Shown piece by piece: positions 45,333 to 56,467 of a DNA stretch of 64,000 nucleotides (positions within the stretch are counted from its first letter, which is position 1; each line of letters starts with the position of its first letter). The notes beneath the pieces were generated by a model that did no database searches, was not told the DNA's origin, and saw only the letters and a program-made list of their open reading frames with translations. The translations under genes and the position numbers were made by a program. This DNA comes from Paramarasmius palmivorus (taxonomy: Eukaryota; Basidiomycota; Agaricomycetes; Agaricales; Marasmiaceae). The stretch lies in the NCBI GenBank assembly GCA_037176845.1, contig JAYKXP010000069.1, positions 62,001-126,000 on the forward strand. The letters are read 5' to 3'.

Positions 45333-48300
45333 TCAGCTTCGTCGGAATCTACATGTTTCCGTTTCGCAGACATTGAAGTGGTTTGGGTCTCCACGACCGG
45401 ATCCACAGCAAAAGCAATTGGCCCCCGTTTCTGTGACAGATTTGTTCAGTGTGACCCATTGAAATTCAAAGTGCCTCACCATGTCATAAGGAAGTATGTG
45501 GGTGACGCTGTGACCCTCTATCTCGACTTTTGTAACAATGCATGGTGATATGATGCCGTCTTGTGTGACCCCGAACACCGATTGCTCGAATGATGAGTCG
45601 ACAAGGAACCCCATTCCCAGCTCATGATAGACATCACGAGTGACTAGCGTCGTTGTCTTGAAGCTACGACATATCAATATAATGGCTGAATCTGGCATCC
45701 GCAATACGTCCATTATTTGAGCTGCCCGAATAGATATAGTTCTGTGTCGCAGCAGAACAAAAGAGCCGGGCGACCCAGTCCTGGATGAGCTATACTCTAT
45801 ACCGCGGATTACGACTCGGGGGAATCTGACTAGTTGTGACGGTATGGGGGAGACTATGCCATCCAGTGTGCGCTCCATGGTGTCATCAACAAAAAACGAC
45901 GGGGTACCAAGTACACCATCCCGGATCTTCAAGTCTTCACCCATCATTAGCAGTCCCAAGTTTCTCTCCTTCTCATGCACAAGCCATTTCTCCACCAATT
46001 TGAAGGCGCCGTTTCGAGACTGTGGATCGTGTCTCAAAGACGCGGATAACTGCGATCTGGCAGCATGGCGTTTAAGGAATGTCACTTCCATTTCACCTTT
46101 CCGTTTCCTGCAATGAAGATCGTTGAACAACTCGTTAGAAAAAAGGTACTCACCATATTTGTTGTTATGGAGCGTCTCCTGCATTTCGTGGTTCATTCTT
46201 TCAAATGCTGGTACGCGCATGGAATGCGAAGGACCAAGCCTGCGAAGAAAACTGCCATAGTGAAGTGCAGCGTGCTGAAGAGGTTTTATGCCGAAGTTCG
46301 GGTAAAGTTGTTTCGCCGTATTGAGATACCGCGCAAGGTGGTCTTCATATGATTTCGCATGATCGGCGGAGGTGATTCGATTGTTGGCCATCAGCACGGA
46401 TTTCACTAAATCCAGGAAGTTACGTAGCATGGCACCATAGCGGGATGGCTGTTGTTGAATAGTAGTTCTCCTGACGTACCCCCAGAGTCGTATCAAAGTT
46501 ATTGGTAAATGGACAGTGCATATCACCTTCCATTGATCTGCAGACAACTTGCCACGTGAAGTAGTGCCCCAATTTCTTGGGGCTTTCGCGACATGACACG
46601 GAAGGATGGATTCTTTCATGTCGTTGTATACAGCCTCCATGACAGAGAGTCCAAGCACATGTTCGGCATGTTTTTCAGGGCGCGGCATCGTATTCATCTG
46701 TGTACGAAGTTCAGTAATGTGGTAGCGAGGTTCATGAAGACCTTACTTTCTCCCACAAACGCTCCACTATGTCTTTCTTCAGGCCGTCTTGGGACAGACC
46801 GCAATCCTTGCACCAAGCCTTCAAATCATCGACCCTCACTTTCGACAAAACTGATTTCCCTAACGCCCCATCCAGAAACTTCTTTTTCCACCCGAGTAGA
46901 TTGCTTTTGTATTGGGATTCCATGGCCTCAGTGAGAGGTCCCGTGCGGGAACGGCCACCTGATCGTGAGACTGAAGGCGCTGTACTTGAAGCAGGTGTCG
47001 TTATACTTGTGCCATCTTCGAAAGCACGATTTGCACTTGCCGATACTCCGGAATCGATTTCTGAGGGTAACGGATCTGCTAATCTCAGGGGTATGAGAGG
47101 GTTATTCCGTTTCTGTAGAGTAAGATTGTGAAAAAGCACGCATAATGAGCCATGATTCAACCTACGAAGTCGGTGATGGCAGTAACCAGATTTTCTTTCC
47201 TGCCCCCATATGGTAATCCGTTGTCGAAGCATATGGTTTTAAGGTGGAGGTTTTTTATCTGTCTCAAATAAGCAGAAAAAGTGTCCGTTACGGCGACATC
47301 CATGGAAACGCTGTTTATCCCTTCCACCGTAGCTTTCAGCTCTTCGTACGGAGGGCGAGCAAGGCCAAGCTTCCTGATTGAGCCGTCTCCACCCTCAAGC
47401 TTCACGTTTATGCCCCAGATGACGCGGCAATGTTCTTGAAACATTCCCAGGTGGGCGAAATGCATGGAATCAGGGACAACACAAAGGATTGCATTCCAGT
47501 ACGAGAGGCGGTTGAGCGGAGAAAAGCGTATGAAATGCTCTTTAAAGATGTCGCCCCTTTCTTTTTCAGTCGATGCCTCGAGCCACCGTTGAGCATGAGA
47601 TCTCATCGTTGGCCAATCTCGTTTTGGCCAAGAGGCAGGCTCCGTGTTATCGATGTTTTGTATAGGAAGAGCGCAGGACGTACAGAAAAGCGTGGATGTG
47701 TGGCTGCCCAATCCAGCGACCTGGCGAGCTGCCAACATGTCGCATATGACGAGCAATAAAGCAGCTTTGACAAGCCGACCGTGACGGCACTCATGAGTAC
47801 GAGTGAAGAAGATACCGGTCCAAAGCGCCTCAAAGTCAGAGACGATAAGCTCCAAGAAGCTGTTGATTTGGTGGGTGGTGGGGTGGCCGGGGATGACACA
47901 CACCAAATAGATATTTTCAGGCAGGTAACGCAGGTGTGGGGGAAGATGGTACAGAATTAGATAAATAGCTGTTGATGAGCGGACCTGTGAACGATATAAG
48001 ATTTTGTACTACTTGGGTTTCGTTCCGACTAACCTGCTTTGCTTCCTTGGCATGGAATGGATTGAAACCGTCTAATCCCAATCCAAAGAGTAGATTTAGG
48101 TCCCCTTCTTCCGCGCTCTGTACGAAGACTCTCCCATGACTATCCTGAAAAGTTCTCCAAGCTGGTGATTGCCAGATATCCTCCATTTCAGCTTTGAGCT
48201 CCGTTTTTTTACAACTCTGCAGGACTTCTTCCATGCCGGGCCTGGCCAAAAGCCGTGCCAGCCAGTCCTTGAAACAACGCCGTTCAAACTTCAAGACAGG

Positions 48301-49261
48301 ACGGAGCGTTGTCGTGCCATCGACGGTGTGCTTCGTAAACACGGTTCCCCGGCAGGGTGGGGTGTCGGTGTCTTGGCGAAGACATTCAGTTGCGAGTGAG
48401 TCGTTACTCGTATTTGAGTCATGGTTGAGCTCGTGTAAGGAGAAGCAGTGGGGACAGCAGGCAAATCTATTGGTTTTGGGTAACAGACGATACTTGGAAA
48501 GAAGAGTCTCGGATTTCGAAGGAACGGAATTCGAAAGGTGGTTCAGGTATTCGAGTGTAAGCTTATGTCCCAGCAGCATGAGGTTGACCCCTCGAACGCT
48601 GAGATGGTAAAACAGATGTACCATGAGGATTGCCATAGTAAATACCCTGATGTGCATTTCTGGCTCGAAAACAGGGCTAAAGTAATCATCTGTGCGGCTT
48701 GTCAGCTCTGAAACCTCAGCTCGCAAACAGGATCTTACCAGTGTCATAGGCGGAGTGCTTGTTCTTCCTAGTCCACTCTGATTGGAGAATTCGGCGCAGT
48801 TCACCAACCAAAGCGCGTGAGCGGATCTTGTCGATTTCCCCTCCATTGGCCTGAATGGGCCCCCACACTTCCTTAAGCCTGCCTTCGACTTGGAGAAACT
48901 GGGTATTTTGAAGCCTGCTCGGCACGATGCGGAAAAAGTTGGACACATCTCCTGACAACACATCAGGGAAATTATACACAAAGAGAATGGAGGGGTTGGA
49001 GCCGGAGTTCAAGAAGCTGAGGCTCCATTCGGTGGAGGAAAGGCGTTGTTCAATAGATGAGAGTACGACTCCCCAGTTAAAGGGAGCCAAAGATGGAGTA
49101 ACAGTCTGTGATTGCTGGGGACGAGACTGACGCTGAGCCATTCGATGATTACGGGCGGAGGACTTGGACATTCGAACCCCTGGCTTGAGAGTATTGGTAT
49201 GAGGGTCGCGATAAACATCTTGTTTACACCTATCGCAAAGACAGACAACGAGATCTGCCAT
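45333..49261 (-). CDS. tnp2-type (CACTA) transposase with SAP-like motifs
   Basis: Six exons join in phase: 49261-48739, 48689-48034, 47984-47166, 47112-46747, 46697-46154 and 46096-45333, giving about 1,223 residues without stops. The N-terminus has CLCDRCK. Core motifs are KPCxG-like PPCRGTVFTKH, FKDWLARLLARPGMEE, LLFGLGLDGFNPFHAKEAKQ, IYLVCVIPGHPTTHQINSF, LVICDMLAARQVAGLGSHTS and TLFCTSC. This is the Transposase_21/tnp2 order, with the Asp in GLGLDGF and in ICDML as likely catalytic residues. After it lie two SAP-like helices (LHLKTICFDNGLPYGGRKEN and VRVDDLKAWCKDCGLSQDGL), then PAFERMNHEMQETLHNNKYG, GEMEVTFLKR and a Cys-rich end. The last intron (57 bp) is inferred because its removal restores the family motif NNKYGEMEVTF. 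Confidence 0.88.
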
Positions 49262-49279
49262 AGGTGCGGGATCGGTTAT

Positions 49280-49585
49280 TGTAAACGGAGTGTTCACCCT
49301 CCGATACAACAGAAAGAAAGTGCTGAAATTGGAGTGTATACCCTCCAAGACAACGGGAAAGGGAAAAGATGTCAATTGAAAGTAATGGTAGATCTGTCTC
49401 GACTTGACTTATCGATGACTAATCCACTGCCAAGCTCCATCTATGTATCTATCGAATTTCAAATCATCTCTGCTCACAGCCATGACGGTGCAACGGAGGG
49501 TAGACACTTTGCTTGCACTTTGGCATAAATCTCAAGCTCAAATTATCCCGTGCATTGGGTGGTCAACCATCCTATTTGCATCGAC
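49280..49585 (-). repeat. Right terminal block of the tnp2 element
   Basis: AACGGAGTGTTCACCCTCCGA (49284), TTGGAGTGTATACCCTCC (49330), ACGGAGGGTAGACACTTTGC (49493) and GTGCATTGGGTGGTCAACC (49543) lie between the transposase start codon and the element margin. They include the promoter region of the transposase, whose ATG is only 20-25 bp from the first word. Confidence 0.78.
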
Positions 49586-50430
49586 GCAGGTAGCACACAG
49601 GGATCCCATTCGACAGTGAGTTCGGTACCAATTCGGACGTTAATGGGCGTTATTGTGGCCGACACCAGGACGACTCATCGTCATCTGCGTTCGGATGGTT
49701 CGAGTTTTTGGGATGGTCACCAGCGAATGTGTCTTCTCTACTCGATACCTCTGCATACCGACTGTGTAGCTCGTTTCCGTTCGTATTCTGTTTTCGGCGC
49801 AACCTTGGATGTAAAGTGGTTTCTCCGAATTACAGCTCACTATAATGTTCATGGTAATTCTCATATAGCACGCGCATGTTTTCGGTCCCATCCCACCAGA
49901 ATTCTTTACTGCGTTATCAGCATCAATCAGAATAGGGACCAAAGGGATCTGTACATGAAAGGATTTTTTCGTCGATCGACCTCAAAATGACTTGTGTCTT
50001 GAAATCCAAGGTGTGCAGTGTATCGGTATACCCATATATTTTGGCTAACTTGCCATCTTACTGTCGTGCTTTTGGTACAGGGAAGTCCGAGGCCACTGAA
50101 ACTCGTTCAACCTTCGGATATTCGAAAACTGAGGTTTCATTCAACCGGAGCCACTAGAAATGGCCTGTGCCTTTTATCCCCAGGATATGCCAGACCCTTC
50201 AGTTTTTCTACGATCTCAGTCATCACACGCCCCGCTTCGTCACGGAAATCGAGGACGTTTGATCTCGGTCCCCTCGTCAGGCGAGACATCTGCGCTCCTA
50301 CATATATCAACTTGGCCAGGTGGGCTGCAGAACTTGTTTCTCATTCTGAGACCCTCTTTTGCTTATACTCTTATAGTTTAGCAGCATGCTACCCATTAAT
50401 ACTATAGTACAAGAATACTCTGACACGAGA
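49586..50430. other. No supportable gene
   Basis: A 146-codon plus frame (49550-49990) begins inside the terminal block and has no domain. Short frames after 50018 are likewise unsupported. Confidence 0.45.
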
Positions 50431-51783
50431 TCATTTACAACAACTCGCAATATGCTGAAGAGTCTGAAAAAATAGTTCTGATCCATACTCAAGGACACGA
50501 ATCGAACTCCTCCGAACTCCTTTCCCTGGCGCATAGTGATCGTTCGGAGTCAGCACTCTACTTCGTCCGCGCCCAGCCGCGGGAGGTAGTTCATAGAATT
50601 CTGCTTGGCCTCCGTAGACAATCAGTCCAAACATTCTCCCATCAGCCATATCCTTTGGAAGTTTTTGCCACGCTCGCTCTAAATAGCGTTTGAGCTGATC
50701 AAAGGCTTTGGCCCGTGCTTCAGAGGAATTCTCTGCCTTCGTTTCCACAATCATCCATATTCGATACAGCATTTTCGCGCTGTCGATGACCTCGCAGACA
50801 GCAAAGTCAGCGCGCCATTCGTCTAAATGAGGTCTCGGGAGCTTTCTCATGACTGATTGTCCGAAGATATCTGTCCAGACATCTTCTTGGCGTGCATTTG
50901 AGTCAGCAGGTCCACGAAGAACTGCTTCTGGCACGACCGTTTTGCCGAAAATGTTTCGCAAAAGCGCCCTTGTGACTCCTGCCCAACTCCCTTCATATCT
51001 CGGAGGATGCTTCTGCATGTCAGCAGCCCTAAATGCCAACCAGTGCGCATCGGGATGCAAGCTCTGAGTCACGGCAGAGGAGCTGTATTGACTGTCGAAA
51101 TGAGGGTGTTGCGGCAGGGCATTAAGGATCGATACGAGTTGCTGTGAGATCTGCGTTACTCCTGCCTTCGTACCGTAGTTGATTCTGGAGTAGTGTTCTA
51201 TGCCCGACATCAAGAAGCGTTGACGGTGTGCTTCATAGAAGTACATCGTGTCGTCGTACACCAATATGCCCCAGACCTGTTCGAGACTTGGGCTGCTTTC
51301 CAAGATGTAATCGAGATACAGCTGGAGCTGGTAGGTCGCTTGGTCAAAATCTGCACTGGAGGACAATTTGACTTCGACCACAAGAAAAGGCATATCCCCC
51401 TGTTGTCTACCGCGTCCGTCCACTCTGGAAACCGAAAAGTCGGGTACCTGGTGAGGTCCAGGCCCAGACAACACCACTTGACTACTGGAGGTGAACGAAT
51501 AGTCTGCTGCTTCACCGAATTCATCATCATCTTCCTGTGAGGAAAACGATGATTCCCCCGTAGTGCTGGATTTTTCCAGCAAGTCCAGAACAGCAGGACT
51601 CTCGGACACAGGCCGGCGCAACGTTGGCTGTGGCTTAATCAAGAAGTAGTTTTCTGTTCGAAAGTGGGCTTCCAGGAGGTCATCGATGGCCCCATACAAA
51701 TCGTTCTCGGTTGGGGGAAGGTTCTTTGCAAGGCGGTTCAAAGTTTGTTGCGTTCCATTGGATAAATCATGAGGAGTTACCAT
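50431..51783 (-). CDS. Protein with two PD-(D/E)XK nuclease-like domains
   Basis: A single open frame of 450 residues starts at 51783 (MVTPHDLSNGTQQTLNRLA). Around residues 108-165, VPDFSVSRVDGRGR is followed by PFLVVEVKLSSSADFDQATY and a helix QLQLYLDYIL: a PD...E-x-K active-site pattern with the usual following helix. Around residues 325-395 a second set occurs: EWRADFAVCEVID, RIWMIVETKAENSSEARAKA, FDQLKRYL, then GRMFGLIVYGGQAEFYE, again D...E-x-K plus helix, and a strand as in the first unit (WGILVYDDTMYFYE). Two tandem copies of the fold are therefore likely. The family is unknown to me; a nuclease role is inference. It is intronless, unlike its neighbours, and divergent from the gene at 52093. 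Confidence 0.75.
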   Translation of the reverse strand: MVTPHDLSNGTQQTLNRLAKNLPPTENDLYGAIDDLLEAHFRTENYFLIKPQPTLRRPVSESPAVLDLLEKSSTTGESSFSSQEDDDEFGEAADYSFTSSSQVVLSGPGPHQVPDFSVSRVDGRGRQQGDMPFLVVEVKLSSSADFDQATYQLQLYLDYILESSPSLEQVWGILVYDDTMYFYEAHRQRFLMSGIEHYSRINYGTKAGVTQISQQLVSILNALPQHPHFDSQYSSSAVTQSLHPDAHWLAFRAADMQKHPPRYEGSWAGVTRALLRNIFGKTVVPEAVLRGPADSNARQEDVWTDIFGQSVMRKLPRPHLDEWRADFAVCEVIDSAKMLYRIWMIVETKAENSSEARAKAFDQLKRYLERAWQKLPKDMADGRMFGLIVYGGQAEFYELPPAAGRGRSRVLTPNDHYAPGKGVRRSSIRVLEYGSELFFQTLQHIASCCK

Positions 51784-52092
51784 CGCTGTGTAATAGTTCT
51801 GCCCAAAGTTTGGTCAGCGTAAATAGCTTGCGCCCATCATTCTTGGCACCTTTCTGGCGAGCACCGTCTAATGGTTGGCCTATGCTTGTCACGTTAAATG
51901 TGGGCAGTTGATGGGTATCCAATCTTCTTCCCATCCATATATACTTCAATGACATGCCGTGTGTGGCCCGCATCCAGAGTTAGCCATTTTTGGAAAACAA
52001 ACCATCCACGTGACATTGTACTTATGTATATCACACCCGTCACGATCGTGCTCGTCATCATACCTTTTGCACCTACAGCAACTACAGCCAGC
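51784..52092. other. Divergent intergenic region
   Basis: About 310 bp between the start codons of the PD-(D/E)XK gene and the next gene. It must hold the promoters of both; no specific element was recognised. Confidence 0.35.
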
Positions 52093-52582
52093 ATGAGTCC
52101 GCCTGGTGAGTCCAGACTTTTCGCAGCTTCGTGTCACACACTTACACCGTGGTATGACAGACATGTATCATTACTACGGAGGATGGGTTTTCAGCGTTCA
52201 TGACTTATTTCAATGGGTTCTTCAAAACGACAGATTCAAGAGGGTTATCGAGGACCTTGACCACGATGAGGTGGAAGAGCGTTGCCAAGATCTTGCAGCT
52301 AAAGCTGTCATAGTCGTCCGCTACATCCGGCGTGCCTTTCCTAAGGTATACGCCAAAGCCAACATCACGCCAATAGTGACAGACAAGAGTCGTGAAGGAC
52401 AACTGGCAGTGCTTATCTTGGATCACTATGCCGAAGACGACGAATTCAACTTCGATAGTCAGTTGCCAATTGTTTTGCGGTGGGAAGCAGGTTTGGGTAG
52501 GATGGGTTTACCAGTGCAGAGTCAGGGAGGCTTCCAAACGTTCTTGAAGGGCAGGAATGGGGTGAAGCTGTTGCCACCGTAG
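52093..52582 (+). CDS. Small unknown protein, two exons
   Basis: Exon 1 (52093-52105) encodes MSPP and joins exon 2 (52161-52582) across GTGAGTCCAG...TATGACAG, giving about 144 residues. Motifs are MYHYYGGWVFSVHDLFQWVL, EERCQDLAAKAVIVVRYIRR and VLILDHYAEDDEFNFDSQLP. No family was recognised. Without the splice the frame also stays open from 52106, but that start lies inside the intron. It is divergent from the nuclease-like gene, and co-regulation is possible. Confidence 0.6.
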
Positions 52583-52965
52583 TGTTGGGTTAGGACGTTG
52601 GACATGTAGTGAAGGCATCCATGACGCATGATATGATTACGGCGACTTTTCTACCCAATGGATTGTGTAGTTGCAGCTATGGGCATTCATATTCTATTGA
52701 TGTTAGTGACCATGATTTGTCCCTTAGCGAGTGTTGTGTGGGCCACCAGTTGCATGCCACGGTGGTCATTCGTTTCACAACATGGTCGCGCTTTATGCGT
52801 TATGTACTTATGCTTAGACTCGCATTGATATTTCTACTCATGAATTGTCTAACTTCAGTTGTATAAATTGTTCTTTGTTCATTTTGTGCATCAAGAATCA
52901 AGATATTTTCATGTATATAGGCGAGGAACTTATGCGTGAAAACCAAACGACGGATAGAGCTTTGC

Positions 52966-54506
52966 CTACGGCGCAGCTTCTGCTTCAACATTACTCTTCT
53001 CGTCCTCAGAGAACTTCATCCTTTTTCGCATTCTGGCCTCCTTTTTATTCTGTTTATTGCGTTCCTTCCTTCCCGCCTTCCAGGCCTTCCTCTTGAGGTC
53101 CCGTTCTTCGTCTTCGCTAGGTGTGCGAAATACCCAGGGCGCTCCGATGATGTAAACCAGGGATCGGCATTGTGGACCTGAAAAGCAGTCAATGTTTGTA
53201 ACTGAGAATTAACCAGCTGTACGCACAAGAAACGACACCGTCACTGCGGGGTCTACCTTGTTTTTTCCATTGGTCGAGGCAATCTTTGCAGTACAGCATG
53301 GCGCGGCATTGACACGCCAATAGGCAGCCCGATTTATCCATGTCATCGGTGCGATAGCACAACTGCAGAATAGTCAGTCAGGGCACATTCTACGGTGTTA
53401 TATACCGTACGGTGCAACCCCTTTCACGCCAGGATGCATCCTAATCCAACAAGTTTAGTACAAGATGTCGAGATTTGATGCATAGTAGACGGACCTCCTT
53501 TGTATCTTTCTTCGCACGTTTATATATCACTTCTGAAGCATCAATTTTCTTCGATTTGAGTGAAAGAATAGTCATCTGAAAGCAAGAAAGTAAATTGGCC
53601 ATCGAGAATAGCCGAGTAAGCCGTGGCTTCATCTATTACCTTATACCGATCGTTTGCTGTTAACTCAAAGAATCCAAGGTCCTCTGGAGTACGCGAGAGC
53701 AGCGACGGATCAGGAACTTGTACAACATTGCCTTCAATCGCAATTTAGTTGGAAAGTATAGATTAATCCAACCTTCCTACCTGAATCGGTCTCGTGTGTA
53801 ACATCTAGAAGCGAGACATCTTTTTCCGCGTTGTATACTCCAGGAGGCGCCAAAGCTGTACGTTTGTTGGGAGTAGTAATGAGCATAAATTGCGTATCCG
53901 ACAAGCCCAATCTTCACGCACGTTCGTGATTTGAAGTGTCCTCAGCTCCATAGTCTCCCCATTGACATTTTTCAGTGCAAGCTCCTTGTGCAATGGATGG
54001 TGAGAACCGGTGATCACAAACATGGCTTAGATATAACTCACGGCGGTAGCTTTCGCTACTCGTGAGCATGTATCCCACCGCTCGCTTGGCTCTCTTCCGG
54101 TGATGTGGGCCGACGTCTGCCCAAAATTGCTCTAGTACCGATTTGCAATGCTTGAGAGATTTTAACGGTTCCAAGCTAAAAACAAAATATTGTTATCAGT
54201 ATAACTAAGTAGTGGTATTGCAACTTTTGCGTACGTGTTATGTCTGTCATCATAGCCATACCACTGACAGAATAAGTCGAAGGGTTGGAATAAAGCCACT
54301 GAAATATCAACCTTTATGCTGTAGTCCTATTAAAGATCAGGTCAATGAATCACGATGCCCAGACTCGAAACAAAGCCACTCACCCATCGCGCTCCAGCCC
54401 ACTCAACATATTCGATGTATTCTTGAGAGTAGAAATGTAGCTAAGATTTGAATAGACGCTTGTTGTACATACCAACTTCCCAGAGAGTTTCGGAATCTAC
54501 GTCCAT
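52966..54506 (-). CDS. Zinc-finger (MYND/treble-clef-like) protein, about ten exons
   Basis: From MDVDSETLWEV (ATG at 54506) exons could be chained through EYIEYVEWAGARW, DYSIKVDISVALFQPFDLFC, LEPLKSLKHCKSVLEQFWAD, KRAVGYMLTSSESYRR and ACTEKCQWGDYGAEDTSNHE. They continue through LAPPGVYNAEKDVSLLDV, GNVVQVPDPSLLSRTPEDLG and SLKSKKIDASEVIYKRAKKD to a Cys cluster: CTLCYRTDD, CLLACQCRAMLYCKDCLDQW, GPQC. The spacing C-x2-C...C-x3-C-x-C...YC-x2-C...W is MYND-like, but the final His is not evident. The tail is strongly basic (KRKAWKAGRKERNKQNKKEA), a likely nuclear signal, ending at 52966. The function is unknown. Its start lies 50 bp from two CACTA-type palindromic words. Confidence 0.68.
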
Positions 54507-54554
54507 TTTCTCGCCTAGCGCGACTCAAATAAGACCAGGAAGTGTATGCAGATG

Positions 54555-54640
54555 AAGCGCAAACGGAGTGTTGCCCTCCAATGCACAGGGCGTAAATGTG
54601 AAGTGAAAATACAAACGGAGTGTCCCCTCCGATGCAGTAG
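54555..54640 (-). repeat. Two CACTA-type palindromic words (isolated end)
   Basis: AACGGAGTGTTGCCCTCCAATGC (54558) and AACGGAGTGTCCCCTCCGATGC (54612) match the words at 49284 and 49330 in type, spacing (about 50 bp) and orientation. As there, they lie just upstream of a minus-strand gene. No transposase is attached. Confidence 0.72.
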
Positions 54641-56467
54641 GGAAGGTGAACAATTGGGTGCAGATGAGTTGAACGCCTGGCCAGACGCGAAGCTCGCGTG
54701 AGAATCTCCTACTAATCCCACACAAGACGTGATTGGTCACAGATCACCAGTCTGAGTCACTGTCACAGGAAAGTGTTCAAAAAATTCATGAGCTGCTGTC
54801 GATGATTTCCTGATTTATTATGGTACATAGCATATGCAGAACATTCGAATGCACCCACTATCATCTATATTTAGATACATTTCGCCAACATTCCAGCCAC
54901 TGTACTTGTGCGTAATGATATATACATGAACAGAAACTCAGCGAGTTGGATTATTACTGTCTGGTAGGTTTACGTGAATGTAACAAATCCTCCATTGATT
55001 CTCGAGGTGCCGTCAACCACACTTGGGACCTTCTACCCGACATACTTGCAGACGACCATTACGGGTTCGGCGAGGGAAAGAACAGTGGCTACATGTTCTG
55101 TATCCGGTTTTCCATCTGAGCAAAGCAGAAAGACTCGTAGATGCCTGCGGGGTTCAGCTCGCTTTCAGGCCCATGAAGTGCTCAAGATACTGATCACAAT
55201 ATCTAAGCGAACCCATGCGCCTTCGCCTGTAGCTCTTGGGCAATACCGTGGTGAGAATCTAGAATGTAGGAAGATGGCGAATGAGATTGAGACTCTGCTG
55301 AAAGGTTTGTGAAGAGCATTCACCAACAGTAAGGATGTTGCAATTGACAATGTGACGGAAGACTGAATAGCGTATTCAAGTAAAGTGGCGGGCACCGGAT
55401 GTTTCTCAACTCCTTGCAAAGTCAGGTCGCGATCCTTGGATATATTTGCCGTTTGGGGCACTGTATCTGTGAAAGACATTAGTATTGATATGCTATCATT
55501 CGTAATGAATGCTGAAGGTTACCTGACGCGCTGGAGCACTTGGCTTGGTGCTCCTTAATTGGCTTCTACTGCGCTTGTGGAAGATGTCACCGGAGACCGT
55601 GATGTCTCATCATCGTTATGGGTCTTTGATTCCGTGATTCCGGTTTCTTCTTTGTATCAGCCTGGGCTTGAGCTTCTGCGAAGAGTTTGCTCCCTGGGCT
55701 GGTACCTCGACTTCCATATAAGGCAATTCATCATGTCTTCCCGAGCAAAGATCCTTTATTTTCGCTCTGCTACTTCATCATCATTCTTTGCTAGGTGCTG
55801 TGACTGCAGTGAAGAAGGGAAACAGGAGAATTCATGGTAGTCGGTGTACGCAAGGAGGACTACCGGTCGAGTAAGGCGGAAAGGAGAATGGGGTAACGAG
55901 CTCGTAGCGCTCGTCGCTCCGTACCCATGCCCTTCTTTGAAGCAACCCTTCTCAGGCTTGCAGACTGTCTGTACTCTGTCAGGAAGAAGGGAGGAAGAAG
56001 GGAGGAAGATGCTGATGTTGAACGGGTAGTCAGAGCATTTGACGGCAAGTAGCATTGCCTCCTGCTATGATATCGGGTGGCCGAGGATCCGGGGATTCTG
56101 GACTAATCTGGGAGTCAGGCGATCGTTCGCCCTACGCTACACCTTGGATCCCGTGTGTTGTGATTCAGCACTTCTTCTCTCGCACCCAGCAAGGCTTCCA
56201 AGAGGACAAAGTCAATATCTGTGTTGGCTATATCAACTGTATTGCCGTGTAGCATGATGACACAGATTGGAGCGTCAGCGCCTGAGAACTCGACAGCTCC
56301 TGCTGCTCGAGGCTCATCACAGCACTCCTCAACTGTTGGTTGGGGTGTTTCTGCTTCTCTGTCGGCCATGTCGGCGTCTGCATTTGCTGATGCATCTGCC
56401 ATATGGCCGATTGAAGAATCTGCTTTCGTGATATCGGCTGTGCGTTCAGTGGTTGCCCTGAACCTTG
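54641..56467. other. No convincing gene
   Basis: Open frames of 70-145 codons occur on both strands. A minus-strand stretch (55479-55320: KDRDLTLQGVEKHPVPATLL and LLEYAIQSSVTLSIATSLLL) looks coding-like and ends near a possible donor GTGAATGC, but I could not extend it. A second minus frame at 56552-56115 lacks motifs. GGAAGAAGGGAGGAAGAAGG at 55980 is a simple repeat. Confidence 0.4.

Larger units (their letters stand above)
44790..49585 (-). mobile_element. CACTA-type (tnp2) DNA transposon, probably autonomous
   Basis: A full tnp2 gene is framed by inverted terminal blocks. Outermost is TGCAAATGGACGGCTCACC (left) against TGCAAATAGGATGGTTGACC (right, reverse complement), preceded on both sides by CCTGCGTC. 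Inside come GGAGTGTTAACCCTCC-type words, then GGAGGGTNNACACTCC-type words, in mirror order. The exact tips and the target duplication could not be fixed; CACTA tips are not obvious. The size of about 4.8 kb fits one-gene fungal tnp2 elements. Confidence 0.72.

Noticed and set aside
49550..49990. 146-codon plus frame right of the tnp2 element
   Set aside because: It begins within the terminal block and has no motif or splice support.
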